From: Bigelowiella natans CCMP2755
Taxonomy: Eukaryota > Cercozoa > Chlorarachniophyceae
Assembly: GCA_000320545.1 (NCBI GenBank)
Contig: ADNK01003163.1
Location: 10,001-74,000, forward strand
DNA length: 64,000 nucleotides
Direction: 5' to 3'
Shown: one piece after another, positions 37,678 to 51,160 of the stretch
How the letters are laid out: each line of letters starts with the position of its first letter
Numbering within the stretch: the first letter of the stretch is position 1
Notes under the pieces: generated by a model
The model's input: only the letters and a program-made list of their open reading frames with translations
What the model was told of the DNA's origin: nothing
Database searches by the model: none
Program-made: the position numbers and the translations under genes

Positions 37678-38111
37678 TTGCTACATAGAACTCATTGATT
37701 GTGTCAAGCACAGTGCTGCTGCTGAGAATACTCATATTGATAATTATGATTATTGAAAGGTACCACGCCAATGACCCTAAGGAACAGAAACTAATTAAAA
37801 TTTTGACCAGCCTCTACATGGTAAAATCATCGGCAAATCTTGCCCAAATACTTGCCGCATTGATCAAGCTTGAGTTGACAGAAGCGCAGGCTGCTACGCG
37901 TGTTGCCCCTGCCCTTTTCGCTTTGCGGACGAAATCTCCTTCGATCTTTGCAGATAATGATGCCGTGAAGAAGCTGCTTTTGCGGTTTCTAAAGCCGTAT
38001 AAGAAGAAGTTTTATGATCATGAACGTGAAATGCAAAGGCGGTTACAGAAGAAGGGAAATGGATTTGGCACTGGTGTTGACGAAGAGGCTCCCAACAAAG
38101 TAAAGAAGTGA
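31906..38111 (+). CDS. RanBP2/NZF zinc finger plus NHL-like beta-propeller protein
   Basis: Phase-consistent exons: 32087-32151, 32267-32389, 32659-32773, 33101-33193, 33427-33534, 33843-33926, 34071-34165 and from 34371; later exons lie near 35506-35714, 35876-36030, 36202-36380, 36757-36857, 37091-37218, 37493-37593 and 37761-38111. An acidic/Gly-rich N-terminus is followed by a RanBP2-type zinc finger WACVLCAHLN then ECERC (W-x-C-x2-C-x3-N-x6-C-x2-C), which in other proteins binds ubiquitin or RNA; the Thr-Phe pair needed for ubiquitin binding is absent. Propeller-type blades follow (YDALYDRLLIVMSGLNRVLV; HPMGICADNAHIYVAAAGEN; LPYDIACDERNLYICDRNNN), then a charged helical tail ending APNKVKK at 38109-38111. 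NHL-like assignment rests on the repeated pattern of Gly-Ile, two-residue turn, Ile-Tyr-Val and Asn-Arg-x-x-Val. No clear first exon with its own ATG is seen. Confidence 0.65.
33315..33397 (+). repeat. Intronic tandem duplication, 38-bp copies, period 45
   Basis: Copies at 33315-33352 and 33360-33397 (starting ctgaaattgtgtagtag) are identical by eye and lie just upstream of the acceptor at 33426. Confidence 0.85.
34919..35062. repeat. Interlaced direct and inverted repeat in an intron
   Basis: A 34-bp direct repeat (34919-34952 and 35006-35039, core gctgtgccttcgagaatcg) is interlaced with a perfect 22-bp inverted repeat (34975-34996 and 35041-35062, arm cttttgatatacta). The arms are flanked by (TAC)n and (TAG)n tracts that extend the complementarity. 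Confidence 0.85.
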
Positions 38112-38196
38112 TGATCATTGTGGAAGTAGTAGTAGTAGTAGCAGTAGTGGTCGTAGCTGTAGTAGCAGATATAGTATTGTGTTTGGTTGATGTTTC

Positions 38197-38233
<37 letters not shown>

Positions 38234-38482
38234 AACCCCTCCTTACTACGATTGTGTGAGTAGTAAGTTGTAGTCGGCAATTATAATTAATGCTACAAGC
38301 CACTACTACTCCATCATCCACAATACGTCGTCATTGACATACTCGACTGACTTATTGCTACTTATTCTCTCTTCCTTCCGTGCATCGTCTTCCTCACTAT
38401 TCGTATCATCATCATCATCATCATCATTGTTGTTGTTGTTGTTGTTGTTGTTGTCGTCGTCGTTTCTCATCGTCAGAGCATC

Positions 38483-40460
38483 ATGCGCTGCATTATGACA
38501 TCGCCATCACTCGTTGAACTGAAGGGTGTCCAACCAGCCAAGGAGGTACTGCTACTGCTACTACTACTACTACTACTACTACAAGTAGATGTGCAATGAA
38601 GTACGATGTCAAAGTGTATTGTATAGAAGTAATAACATATGCATATGAATCATAACCTCCTCCTTTTCACAAACGCTTTCTTCTCCTTCCTCCTCCTCCT
38701 CCTCCTCCTCCTACTACTACTACTACTACTACTACTACTAACAGATTCTTGATGCAACAGTCTTTAGCTGTGATGGCATTTGTATTCAGGTGCTTGTACT
38801 CAACAATAACAATCGATCGAATCAATCTTATCTACACTAACACGCTATTGGATCTCACCTTGTTACATAACGCCTCCCTTCCCTCTATCTTGTCGCCGAA
38901 TATATAATTCAGCTACAACAGCATCAAATACAGTAGTAGAAACTATATTATTATGGTTCTAACATATTGTTCTCCTCGTCAGACCGGAGCCTCTCTCTCT
39001 CTCTCTCTCTCTCTCTCCCCCCCTCTCACTCTCACTCACTCTCTTATTAGGCATCTCGTCATTCTCGGAACGTGCTATATCGATCCCAAGACACGATATT
39101 CTCTGTAATGCGCCACAGGAGAAGGATGAAGAGGACAGCTCGAGGAGAACACCTTAAAGATTCTGCCATTAAGGCTGTTGACTTGACTCTGAAGATGCCG
39201 AAGATGATGCGTGTTTCTTCAGTCGAGATCGGCCTACCGGATTGGGATGATGCGAGTAGGGTCTACTCTTCCTCTTCTTCTTCTTCTTCTTCTTCTTCTT
39301 CTTCTCCTCCTCCTCCTCCTCCTCCTTCCCCTCCTCCTCTTCTAATCGTGGTTTTATTCTCATCTTGTATCAATAATACACAACTATAAGGTACTACTCC
39401 GGTGGGTGCCTTGGCCGTGTTTGTTAGCGTACACCCTCCACCTCCAAATGCTTTCAAGGAATGGGATAATTACAATGCTGCACAGGGCGAGAGGGACTTT
39501 AATACCTATGCCAAGAAGATGCGCCAACGCGGTCGTCTAAATGTTATGGGGACAAAGTTCTCATATGATGGGCTGTGCTCGAAGTTCAAGGACCGCTATA
39601 GCAGCCTAATGATGGCAGCAGCAGCAGCAGAGGCAAAAGAAGGAAAAGGAGCGCAAATAGAAATACAAAACAGAATTAATGCAAAATGGTAATTGGTGTT
39701 GCCATAACATATCACTCTCCAGTATTTTTCCTCTGTGGTGAAGAAGGGGGAGGAGTGGTAGAGCGTATCAATGCATAGTACGAAGAGCTTACTTAGTAGT
39801 CCCCCCCCCCCCCCTCCTCCTCCCCCTCCTCCTCTTTCTGCCCTTCCGCTTTTCCTTTTTCTGTATTCGTAATAATTTCTTCTCCCCATCATCAATGCAG
39901 CTACAAGATTATAAAAAGATGCCTCTCTACCTCATTTAGAAGCCCACAAAGCTTCTTCATAGTGGTAAAAAGGAAATGATAATGAATAATTATAATGATA
40001 CTTAACAAAGATAATAATGCTATCTGATGACCATTCTTACTACTATAATGCTTTTCCTTATCTTCTTGCTACTGCTTGTGCTACTGTTGCTGCTACTACT
40101 ACCACTACTCTGCTACTACTCTCATTACGACGCCGATAACGCTACACCTACTGAATCTTTGGAAACACAACACACACAACAATAACGACAACACAACAAC
40201 ACCATAAAAGACAGGGAGGACTATAGTGCTACATCGTTACGCTTTTCGAGCTTATCACCCCTTCATTTCTCCCCCTCCCTCCTCCCCTCCCTCCTCCCTA
40301 CCTACCTTACGTTGTGGTTCCCCCCCCCCCCCCCTCCGATTGTACTACTACTAATAGGCATTAGCGAACAAGCCAGGAGTCCACATATACAATGTTGGTC
40401 AAATCGCGAGTGGCACTAATGCTGCAAATGCTCAGCCGAAGAAGGTGAAGAAGTCGCCAC

Positions 40461-40465
<5 letters not shown>
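38483..40465 (+). CDS. Hypothetical basic protein, 6 exons
   Basis: Exons 38483-38545, 38745-38789, 39051-39255, 39391-39688, 39901-39961 and 40358-40465 join with unbroken phase to 259 residues. The peptide has a basic patch (MRHRRRMKRTARG), a conserved-looking segment VEIGLPDWDDAS joined to TTPVGALAVFVSVHPPPPN, a charged helical region (GERDFNTYAKKMRQRGRLNV) with a polyalanine run, and a Lys-rich end KKVKKSPQ. I do not recognise a family. The C-terminal Lys pattern resembles the end of the preceding gene (NKVKK). The ATG at 38483 lies 9 nt inside a good acceptor context (cgtcag), so an upstream exon is possible. Confidence 0.55.
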
Positions 40466-40494
<29 letters not shown>

Positions 40495-40825
40495 ATAGTA
40501 GTAGCAGTAAAAGAAGAAGAAGAAGAAAAAGAGGGAGAAAGTGCGATGTAAGAAGTAGATGCACGACCTGTTCCATGTACCTTTATACTTTGCTTTCTTT
40601 TATCTTTGGTGGTGGCGACGGAGAACGTTATTTGTGTGTTTTGAGTACATCTATTGTCATCATCATCGTCATCATCATTCTATAATCTAGATTATGAACA
40701 GTGTTTCGAGTAATGGCAGTCTAAATATCTGAGCAACGCTTTCCCTTATTTCCTTTCTCTCTTTCTTGCTCTAATTTATATTAAATGTTGTTCTTATGTT
40801 TTCTTCTTTTTTCTCCTCTCTTCAG

Positions 40826-43800
40826 TTGTTGCACCTCAACGAGATGCGTGTGAGAGGTATTGCCGTGCAGTCCAAAAGACGTTTGGTCTATGTCATTGCG
40901 GAGAAGAGATTGAAGGTTTATAAGCTACCAGCCAGAGGGGAGGAGGAGGCTGAGATCCTTAACTCTATTCCAATCGGACATCATGTGAAAGCAGGAGGAA
41001 AACGCTTTTGTAAGCTTGCCGTCAGTTATCAATACGTCTTTATGGCTCATCCCGGTGAGAGAAAGAGAAAGAGGGTCGTGTGTTTAGAGGACTTGTTCGA
41101 TTGATAGAGTGATCCTTGACTGATGGAATAAGTGAGAGGAAGGACGAGAAGAAGAAGAAGAAGAAGAAGAAGAAGAAGAAGAAGAAGAAAGTAGACGAAA
41201 CACACAGCAGCACTAGCTTCATCTAACGCCTCATTCCTAGATCAAATATGGTGGTAGTTGTTGTTGTTGTTGTTATTGCCTACTTTTTCTTTTATTGCCT
41301 GAATTATATTTGATTTCTCTTCTTATTGTAATTTTCCTTTTTGTTCTTCTTCTTGTTCGTGAATGCAGGTGGTGTTTGGGTTCTGAGCCCTCTGCTTGAG
41401 AAGGTGTATTCGAAAATAAAGCTACCAACTTCTCCACGAGGAATCACAACGGACGGGCAATACCTCTACATCTGCCTCAAAAATACAATCCACCTCCACG
41501 ATGCTACTATGATAAAAAAGGAGGAGTCCTTTGCCAAAATTGGCACTATTGATGTATCTAACCTAATGCATATCGCTGTGTCGCCAGCATCATCATCAGA
41601 AGGGAAAAGTAATTCTAATTTTCTTTACGTTGTCGCAAAGTACAAGTCGTCCGCTATTTTCACCCGATTCCACATCAAAGTCCTTCGTGAGAATAATACG
41701 ACGACAACACAGCAGAAGAAGGAGATCTCCATCAGCAAGAGAACTCAGCTGTCTGTTGCTGCAGGGGCTATTATTAATCCTGACAAGATAACTGGCCTCT
41801 ATGTTATTCGGCAAGAAGATGATAGTGATGACAACGAAAACGACTCGGAAGATACGGTGGGTGATGAAGGCTGGAGACATACTGATGCTCTTGTGGTACA
41901 AACAGGCACTACTTTCAGTGTTTTTAACAAGTGCTGTGGTTGCAGTAGCACCACGAAGAAAAAGGAGGAGAATGAGAAGAAGAGAGGAATTCTCGAGTAT
42001 AAACTAAATCAGCTCGTAGAACCTCCTTATTCAAACAGCAATCACATCCTGAAAAAATCAGCCGCAAAGACAAAAAAGAACATTAAATGTGGCTTCATGT
42101 ACTGGGTAATACTACTAAATACTGCATATGTAGAAAATACAATTACAAGTAGAAGATAGATGATGAACACACGCACTATACTCCCATCTTACTCTGAGAA
42201 ACAAACGATGAACACACGCACTATACTCTCATCTTACTCTCATGTTGTTAAATACACAAAATAGCACCCACATTATAAGAAGCATTCTTGTCGTCGTCGT
42301 CATCGTCGTTTTCAGCATTCCTACAAGCACCACAAAAAGTCATCTCGTTCTTCCTATCATCAACACCACTGATCATCATCGTCGTTGTACTGCTGCTGCT
42401 ACTGCTGCAACTACTACTACTTAATACTGATCCAAAGGGTCCAAGTATTTACCCAGGTAACAGGAAGGAGAAACCGGAGAATCACGAGGATATTGCCTTT
42501 GAGAATGCTATTGGGGATATTCTAGGCAGTGACGGAGGGGGAGGGGGAGGAGAAAGAACAAGCAGGGCTCGTATGATCAACAATCACATGTTCATAGCTG
42601 AGATGGGGAGGAATAGACTCCAAGTACGTGATATGGGGAGTACAAACAATTCTGCAATCGCACAGTTAAACAGGGTGACCTTTGCCCCCTCTGTACCCAT
42701 ACAAGCCATTCCAAATAGGACACTAAATATGGTAATAGGAGGGACGACAAGCAAAGAACAACAACAACAACAACAACAACAATAAGACATCACCTATTAA
42801 TAATATTAATAATCACAACAATTGTAATAATTGTAACAATAATGATGAGAAAGATAATGACTTTTTGGAGAGGAAGAAGGAGAACGGTGTTGGTGAATAT
42901 AGTGTTTACGATGATTGCTGTGCATGAAAAGGAAGGGAGGGATAGGGAAGCTTTTTTGAAGATTTGAGAGCATTAACAACACCATAGGAGGAGGGGGAGG
43001 AGGAAGAGGAGGTGGAGGGTGAGGAGGAGGAGGGGGAGGAGGAAGGGAATGGTTGGTGGCGATAATAGCATCATTATTCAATTAGATGCACATATCAAAA
43101 TACTACATCGTCATCATCATCATCATCATCATCATTATCATCATCCATCAGTCTAGCATCACTTCAGTCGAAGCCGATGATCAATTCGTTTACATCAACG
43201 AGTCAGTCAGTATCATTATTAATAATAATACACTAACAAACACATGATGCTTGAGTAGTTGTAGTAGTAGTAGTGCCACTGCTGCTGCTGCTGCTGTCAT
43301 TGATAATATTCGGTGATGATGCTGGTCTGATGGATGATGATGATAATGATGCTGATGTCAACATTCAACCTTTATTCTCAAAATTTCGGCCGATCTTCTT
43401 TCTCATTCTCTTCATCATGATCATTGCCTTTTGATGAGATTATATGCCTATGATAGATGTTCCAAATTTAATAATGATTATAATCCTTCTTCTTCCTCCT
43501 TCAAATACTATTATTTCAGCTACAGAAACCATTGCATTCTTATCGTAAATCGAGACGATTTTGGTGGAAGTGTAGCACGCCGCGTGAACACAGCCCCGAT
43601 GAATGTTGTCCATATCTTGGGCATACGCGGTCGACTTCAGGTGGTGTGCGTTAATGCATGTGTGTTCTTGTAGTAATAATAATAATAATAATGATACCCT
43701 TACTACTACTGTTATCATTCTGTGCACTGCTATTATAACAGGGTCGGAATACGAATAACGGGTTCAGCAGCCCATGCCTAATCCACCTAGACGAGCATTA

Positions 43801-46717
43801 CATCTATGTATCTGACTACGGCAACTGTCGCTTGCAGGTAGTGATGAAGAGGAGGAAGAGGAAGAAAACAACAGAAAATAGGAGGAGGGAGATAATGACG
43901 ATGATGGTGATGATGATATCATTCTTTTCAGATATTTAACCGAGAAACACGGGAGTACGTCGCGACTATAGACCATAGAAGGTTCTACAGCTTCGGATGT
44001 TGCACTGATGATAATCATGTTTATATTGCCATACAATCTGCTCCGCAACAAGTGCGTGTGTTTACCAAAAACACCTGGGCGGCTGAAAGAACCATCCATG
44101 TCGCTCCTTGCACACCCTATGGTAGTTGTAGTAGTAGTAGTAGTATCACATATGCTCTTATGATAAAACTTATTATGATTAACTAACCATGAAAACAACA
44201 ACGACGACGACGACGACGATGTGACCTTCTTATTATTATTGTTGTTCTTCTTCTTCTTCTTCTTCTTCTTTGTACTACAATGTCCTCTTACATGATGATG
44301 ATGATGATGATTAAAAACAAAAGGTATCGCTGTTGATGAGCAGTACATATATCTTTCTGGGTACAACCGAAACGATTTGGTGATCCATGACAAGTATTCC
44401 GGTCGGATGGTAAGGACAATAGGTGGAACTGGTCTGCCTGGATGGAACCGCCCATTTAATATCAAATTATACGAAAATACGCTTTACGTCTCGATGGGAG
44501 GTAGTTCATTCATCACCTCACGCTACTACTTTTAGAACCAATAATCAATTAATGAATCAAAATAGAAATTAGAGAAGAAGAAGAAGAAGACAACACATAT
44601 TCCTTCTAGTTTGTTCACGTCATGTAGCTTTCCCTCCTCACTTTTGTTGTAGTAGTTGTAGTAGTAGTAGTAGTAGTAGTAGTAGTAATAGCAGTAGCAA
44701 TAGCAATTTTAGTAGGTGATCACCACGTGGTATGTATTGTTGGTACTGCTCCGTTGTTGAATAGTAATGTGTCGTAGTATGGCTCATTTTTATCGTTGTT
44801 GATATGTGTGTTCATTTCTTCTCATCTTCTAGGTGGTGGCATTGTCAAGTGCATAAATATTGCATCCGGTGTAGAAAGAGACATCACTGGTGTGAGCTCT
44901 CCGCGTGGAATTGCTTTTGCTCGTAATTTCTCGGATACGGCTGGTACTGAACGACGACGACTGAAGGCAACCGATATATCCCATTTCCGTGTCCGTGATG
45001 AAGCTAATCCAGTAGCCTTCGTTGACCTCTCTAAATACTCCCTTCAAGAGTATCCTCTCATTAGCGGAAAGAGCAGTACGAAATCATCGTCAACGTCGTC
45101 TTTTCCCTCTGATTCTACTACAGTGAGAGTTCCAGTTCCCCCCTATTTTGCCGCATGTGGGCGATATGTGACCTTCAAGCTTCTTCGGCCAAAGTCCATT
45201 ACTGAACGTGCTGATGAACTACGAGTAAGCTTGAGAGAAACAATGGCAATGGTAAGTATTATAAGAGGGAAAGAACCCATCATCATCATCATGTGCGTAT
45301 GATACTAGTACTACTAGTAGTAGTAGTAGTAGTTGTTGTTGTAGTATACGGAACAAAATTAATAGAACAAGTGGCTGAAAACACATACAACAGCTTTGTT
45401 GGCTGAGGTATTTTAGCGTATGCAGTGCAAGTTAGTTGTTTGTCAGAACATAATGGTTGCCAATCGTGTTGCGCATTGTATGATGATAACAACACACTAA
45501 ATCCCAATCGTGTTCTTGATATATTCACATTGTATAATGATAACAACACACTAAATTCATTTTCCCCCTAGGCTAAGCAGGAGAGTGGTGAGAGCGACTC
45601 TTCCCTCCCACCACGATTCGATCCAAGTTTCATCTCTTCTAGGTGGGATCATATCCTCAATATGTATATAGTTTCATTTGCATCTTGCTGGTGCTATAAT
45701 AAAACGCTGCAGTAGTAATAATAGTAGTAATGGAAGTAAGACGATAACTGCAGCACTACCTCACTCATCCCCTTTCTGCTACTACTGCTACTATTGCTAC
45801 TATTGCTACTGCTGCTAGCTACTACTTACGTCGATATGCATCAACTCATAATTATCATCATCATGATATTTGATATCATATCATATCATATCATCAGAGG
45901 CACACAGATCTACGACTTCAGTAACAACAACCGTACAGCACGTAAGGCTAGGGTCGGTGGAACGATTTACATCATCCGATCTCATCGTATACCGCACCGC
46001 AAAATCATAAGAATCAGATTCCGTGTTGGTACTACTACTACTACTACTACTACTACTAGAATAAGTATGAAGCACTGCATGTTGTTGTTGTTGTTACTAT
46101 GATGTTATCATTTTGTAATTTACGTGAGATACCTGAGGTGGTTGGCTATTAAAGATTATTAGTATTTACTCCTCCTAATCCTCTTACTTTTCAAAACTGC
46201 TGGTTACTCGCTGTTTTTTACCCATCATGTTGTGCGAGGTTTATTGAGAGTTATTATTTGTGTGTTCTCCTTCGTTAGTACCCATCGACCATTTCATTCA
46301 AGCTTATAATGCTGTATTCTTCTTCTTCTTGTTCCATTGTCTGCGTACTACTACTACATATGTTACTTCTTCCTGTTCTTCTCAGATAGGTATGTGTCAG
46401 GAGACTTCCAAGTAGGCTTCATGACTCGTCGAGAAACGAGATCTGCGTGGCTGCGAAATCAAGAAAATAATGGCATTTACGGAATTACCAATGTAATATC
46501 ATTACCAATGTATAATGTACAAATGATATGATTGAAGGAGGAGGAGGAGGAGAGAGAGAAATATGAATATTTAGCATTCATAAGTGCTGTTATTACTACC
46601 GCGGATAGGAGAAAGTAGGCAAGATATTTATGTGTAAACAACGACGAAGGAAACTGAGCCAAAGCAAATAATAAGCAATTTAACGTATACTATCATGTTG
46701 TCAAGTGTTGATGTGTG

Positions 46718-46750
<33 letters not shown>

Positions 46751-46841
46751 TGTATGTGTGTGTATTTGCGTTAGTCAATGCATATGTTTTGATTATTGTC
46801 CTTTCATTACTTTCTTAACGAGTAAGCGCTTCTTCGCCATC

Positions 46842-46872
<31 letters not shown>

Positions 46873-47568
46873 CCATCATCTTCATCACCATCATCATCCA
46901 TCATTCTCATTGCAGCAACAGTACACTATGAGGGCAGGAGTCGTGATAACATTCACTGTGCGCCCATTACTCAGGGAAGCAACGGTAGTAAGTACTAGGT
47001 CTATAGATGATAATGATGATTATGATGATGACATGTCACTAATAGACAGTGATATGTGGATAATAATAGCCTACCTGCATGTATATATATACATATATTA
47101 TTAGTAGTAATATAATAATTATAATCATAATAATGATGTCGGCGATGACTCATATAACAATCGTTTTCGTATTTTGTTTACTTTTCATTCCTTCCTCGTT
47201 TTCCTCCCCCTCCTCCTCCACCCCTCTCTCCTCCTCCTCTCCTCGTGTACGATGACTATAATAGCCTGTTTGCTACTATTTTACAGCTGTTTTCATACTT
47301 CTATTCTGCCTGATTTCCACCAACAAATGTAGACTGTCAAAGATGAAGTTATCATCACTAGCAATTCCTTCTTCTTGTTGTTGTTGTTGTTGATGTTGTT
47401 GCTGTTGTTGTGTTTATCAGGCCAGTGTGGGCAATCAGACCATTCGTACATGGAATCAAATCAATATACACGGTGCACAAGCTATTTTTGCAGCAGTTGC
47501 GATGCGACAGATCGGAAATCAGGTATGTAAGTGTGTGTGTGTTTGTGTGTGTGTATGCGCGTGCCATC

Positions 47569-47613
<45 letters not shown>

Positions 47614-49448
47614 CCAGACTTGTTTGGTTTTCTGTAATCGTTATCATCATCAATCATCATCTTGAGTTATCATACATATAAGTTTATGTTAATGATAACC
47701 ACTGTCTAGGTAAATAAGGTTCAATATTGTTCTTTTCCCAGTTTTTCCTTTGCTCTCTTTGCCATCAGTTTCAAGGCATCCATTGACTACAAAATATTAA
47801 TAATAATAATAATAAATCATGTTAGGTAACTCTTCTTGGGGGAGGGTTCAACGACGGTACAAACGAGGAAAAGGTTAGTAGCTTAAATAAAATACAACGA
47901 TAATAATAATATGATCAACATGCAATGGAACATATCAGTTGCTGTCTTCCAGTAGTTAGTCATTACTACTCAAGATATCTTAATCAGTATTATCATCATC
48001 ATCATCATCATCATCATTGTGCGTGTGTGTGTGTTTACGTACATACAACGTATAATACCATTCGAGAGGTAGACCATAACATCGACCGTTTGTTCTTTTG
48101 CATCATCTTCATCCTGATCAAGCATTTTTTGACAACATATATCAATGATAAGCTATATAATTGTTGTAGGGCAACAACAACAACAACAACAACAACGGTG
48201 TAGTTTCATCGATGTTTGGTTTCCTCAAACGCGCAATAGTTGGTTCGTCGAGTATTAAAGAAGAAAAAGAAGAAAAGGTGGTGGTGTTTCTCTATCTTCT
48301 TCTCTCTCCCTTTTCTCCTCTTCTCATCCATCTACAAATTTACTGCGTGCAACCTTCATCATATTGATAGTGCAATAAGTCACCTAGCAAGGATTGTCTT
48401 TCTTACTGCTGTGTTCATATTCCCCCTTCCTCAAACTAGGGTGCTGCTGCAGAAAAGGGAAAATATGGAGATGATGATGTTTTTACCGCCGCTCAAGTTT
48501 CCAGGAAGTATAGCAGCAACAGCGACAACAACAACAACGAGGCACCGTCTATGGGTGTGAGTTTTCTTGGAATACGAGGCTGCGAGCTATCTAGAATTGA
48601 TTCTATCAGCTCTACTACTACTACTGCTGCTGCTGCTGATAATGATCAAGATAATAAGAAAGAAAAGGGGAAATACGATAAGGGAGAGGAGGTTCAATCA
48701 GACGAAAAAAGAGGCGCCAATAACGATGATAATCGTGGAGAGGAGGCCAAGATGATGAAGTCTTACATTGGACCTTCAGTGGTGAAAAAGGTTAAAGTTA
48801 ATCCATCCATCCATCATTTGTGTGACATTCAGCATCACCATCATCATTACCAGGATGATGGATGATGAACCGATCTATTACTATTAGTACCAATACTACC
48901 GCAACTATTTTTTAGGTAAATGGCGGAAGTGTGATGATCGATTTGAAAGAGAAGATCCCTCAAAATGTGACAAAATGTGCAAATGACAAAGTCGAAAAGG
49001 CAAAGAAGCAAGAAAGCCTTATAGCTTCATCACGGTAGGATATGACGAGAGGAGGAGATGTTACATGCTGTTGCTGCCTGCTATTTATTGATAGCGTATC
49101 TGCGTATGTTCCTTACTAGCAGCAGCAGCAAGAGCAGTTTGCAAATTATGTATGATTATCTTCGATGGACAAGGAAGAAGGGCCCTTGTTGCTTCTTGCT
49201 CTTGTCTACATCTTACCGCCCCCACTTTATTTTATCGTCATCAGAGATATGGAAAGACAGTTGAGCGACTATCACTACTTTCATAACAAGTGCGGCATGG
49301 ATATGTTGGCTACTGCCAAAGAATATTATGAGGAGGGCTCAAAGCCAAAGATTATCGATCGCTTGTTCGCCGTAGCGCATGTTCTTTTCAGAGCTGGAAA
49401 GTACCGCAAGAAGGAGACAGTAGGGTGGAAGAATGCTGCTGCAGGTAG

Positions 49449-49484
<36 letters not shown>

Positions 49485-50394
49485 AGAGGAAATTATTGCC
49501 ACTAGATGCGATGATTAGTACACACTTCCTTATGGGTTTTTCCCAACTCGTAGTACAAGGTAGTAACCATGTGCTGTTTATGCATGTTGTGTGTGTGTGT
49601 TTGCTTGTTTGGTAGATTTTATGACTGAAGATATAATAAGCTACATTCACTTGTTGAGTTCCTACCTCAATGAGGAAGAAGAAGACAACGATAAAAGGAA
49701 GAAGAAGAAGGAGGAGGAGGAGGAGGATACCGTAGATGGCGATGATGTGAAATCGATGCACAAAAAGGAAAGGAAGGAAGCGTTAACCGTGTCCCCCCTT
49801 AAGGTGCTGCTCACGCTTTTCCTCTCTCTCTCTATGATATATATAGAAATGTATGCATTAGGTAGTCATCATGAGTCGTCGTTGTGAACTACAAAGACTT
49901 GAAAATAACACACGATGATAATAGTCATCATGAGTCGTCGTTGTGAACTACATACAAAGACTTGAAAATAACGCACGATGATGATAATAATACGACGTTA
50001 GGTGAAACACTCTGCTCTGAGTCCTTCAAGATGTCGATGCGTTTTCGGTTTATGGGCAATGCTTTGCGAGAATCCCAAGAGGAAAGGAAGGTATTTACCA
50101 GAGATCCAATGTCTCCTTGTCACAATAGGAAAGGCTGGAGAGTTTATAAGAAATGCACTCACGCTGTCCGGTAATGCTCCAGGCGTCAGGTACACTACGA
50201 GAGAGAATGAGTAGATGCGTGTGCGTGTATAAAATATCATAGAGATCTTCCTTCTTATCATCATTCTTCAAGAAACTGTGATGAACGTTCTTCATCTACC
50301 GAATACCTGGATTTATACACATATAAGTACATATATTATACTACTAAGTGGGAATATGAATGGGGGCCATCATAATATCATTGAGTAGTAGTAA

Positions 50395-50433
<39 letters not shown>

Positions 50434-51160
50434 GTATTATTTTGGGTTGTTTTAACGCTGCTACATGTTGAAGCATTACTTGAACAGCATACACACATAG
50501 TAGTAGTAGTAGTAGTAGTGATGGTGGTATGCACGTTCATGACTCCTCTCCTTGCACATTAAAACACAGACGTTATTACTCTGTTGTTGTTGCCTCTATT
50601 ATTTGTTTTATTTCTCCACATGTCTCATATGGAAGAGCGACAGGACTTCCATAGTTTCCTTTTCTCCTCTTCAACTCTCAACTGCTATTTACTACTCTTC
50701 TTGCATTCTAATAATTGTTTTCTTGCTCAGATTTGCCGCACTGGAGGCCCTTTGTGCACTTGCTTCTAGCAATCAAGAGACATCGCCCATCCTAGCGACT
50801 CTCCTAGTTCCACACGTAATAAAGTGCCTAAGGAGTACACAAGATCAAACCATCGCTTACGAAGGACTGCGAGCGCTCCATGCTCTGCTTGAGGCATGGC
50901 CACAAATCATCTATATGATGGAGAAAAATGTGGAGAAGAAGAAGGGATTTGAGAAAAGCGCAGCAGACAAAGAAGGAGAAGAAGAGGGATGGACACCCAG
51001 TGAGTTGTCCTCCGTGACTGACAGCCTTAATGCAAGGTTTTCGTTCGATGTTGACGTTGTTTCGCTATGCATGCGCATGCGAGCTGTCATTCAAGCCATC
51101 ACAGCTGCTGAAGTTGTTGATGAGAATACAGATGCTTCCACACAGATCATCTTTGAGTAG
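40826..51160 (+). CDS. Large beta-propeller plus armadillo-like repeat protein
   Basis: Long intron-rich gene, modelled from many single exons. The N-terminal half shows propeller blades: MRVRGIAVQSKRRLVYVIAE; SPRGITTDGQYLYICLKN (one long exon 41369-42105); INNHMFIAEMGRNRLQVRD; CLIHLDEHYIYVSDYGNCRL; GIAVDEQYIYLSGYNRND; SSPRGIAFARN. The middle (44.8-47.5 kb) has segments such as YVSGDFQVGFMTRRETRSAW and AGVVITFTVRPL, possibly SPRY-like. The C-terminal part has acidic low-complexity linkers, polyalanine (49447-49483) and helical armadillo/HEAT-like repeats (LWAMLCENPKRKGRYLPEIQ; FAALEALCALASS; TIAYEGLRALHALLEAW), ending STQIIFE at 51158-51160. Roles cannot be assigned; such combinations are scaffolds. 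The start is uncertain (the first exon begins at an acceptor), and it may be two genes. Phase was verified for 40826-41054 to 41369-42105 only. Confidence 0.55.
42162..42240 (+). repeat. Intronic tandem duplication, 34-bp copies, period 45
   Basis: Copies at 42162-42195 and 42207-42240 (starting gatgaacacacgcac) differ at one base; in the intron after the exon ending at 42105. Confidence 0.85.
45474..45556 (+). repeat. Intronic tandem duplication, 29-bp copies, period 54
   Basis: Copies at 45474-45502 and 45528-45556 (starting cattgtat) with one difference; caatcgtgtt is also doubled upstream (45461 and 45506). Confidence 0.8.
49863..49980 (+). repeat. Intronic tandem duplication, period about 59
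   Basis: tagtcatcatgagtcgtcg and the following 36 bases are doubled (49863-49920 and 49922-49982) with a small insertion in the second copy. Confidence 0.85.

Larger units (their letters stand above)
25600..51160. repeat. Microsatellite-laden introns across the plus-strand gene cluster
   Basis: Nearly every intron in this span holds one or more tracts of (ATC)n, (GTA)n, (TAC)n, (TA)n, (TG)n or (CT)n, for example (CT/TG)n 27664-27726, (TA)n 29122-29158, (ATC)n 30430-30461, (TAC)n 30957-31000, (TG)n 36404-36474, (TAG)n 40464-40500 and (GA)n/(GAA)n 41150-41188. GTA tracts often sit close to donor sites and TAC/CAT tracts close to acceptors. Coding exons between them are clean. Confidence 0.8.

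Noticed and set aside
40358-40465. Joining the 38483-40465 gene to the following propeller gene
   Set aside because: The reading frame closes at a TAG inside a (TAG)n tract with no phase-matched donor before it.
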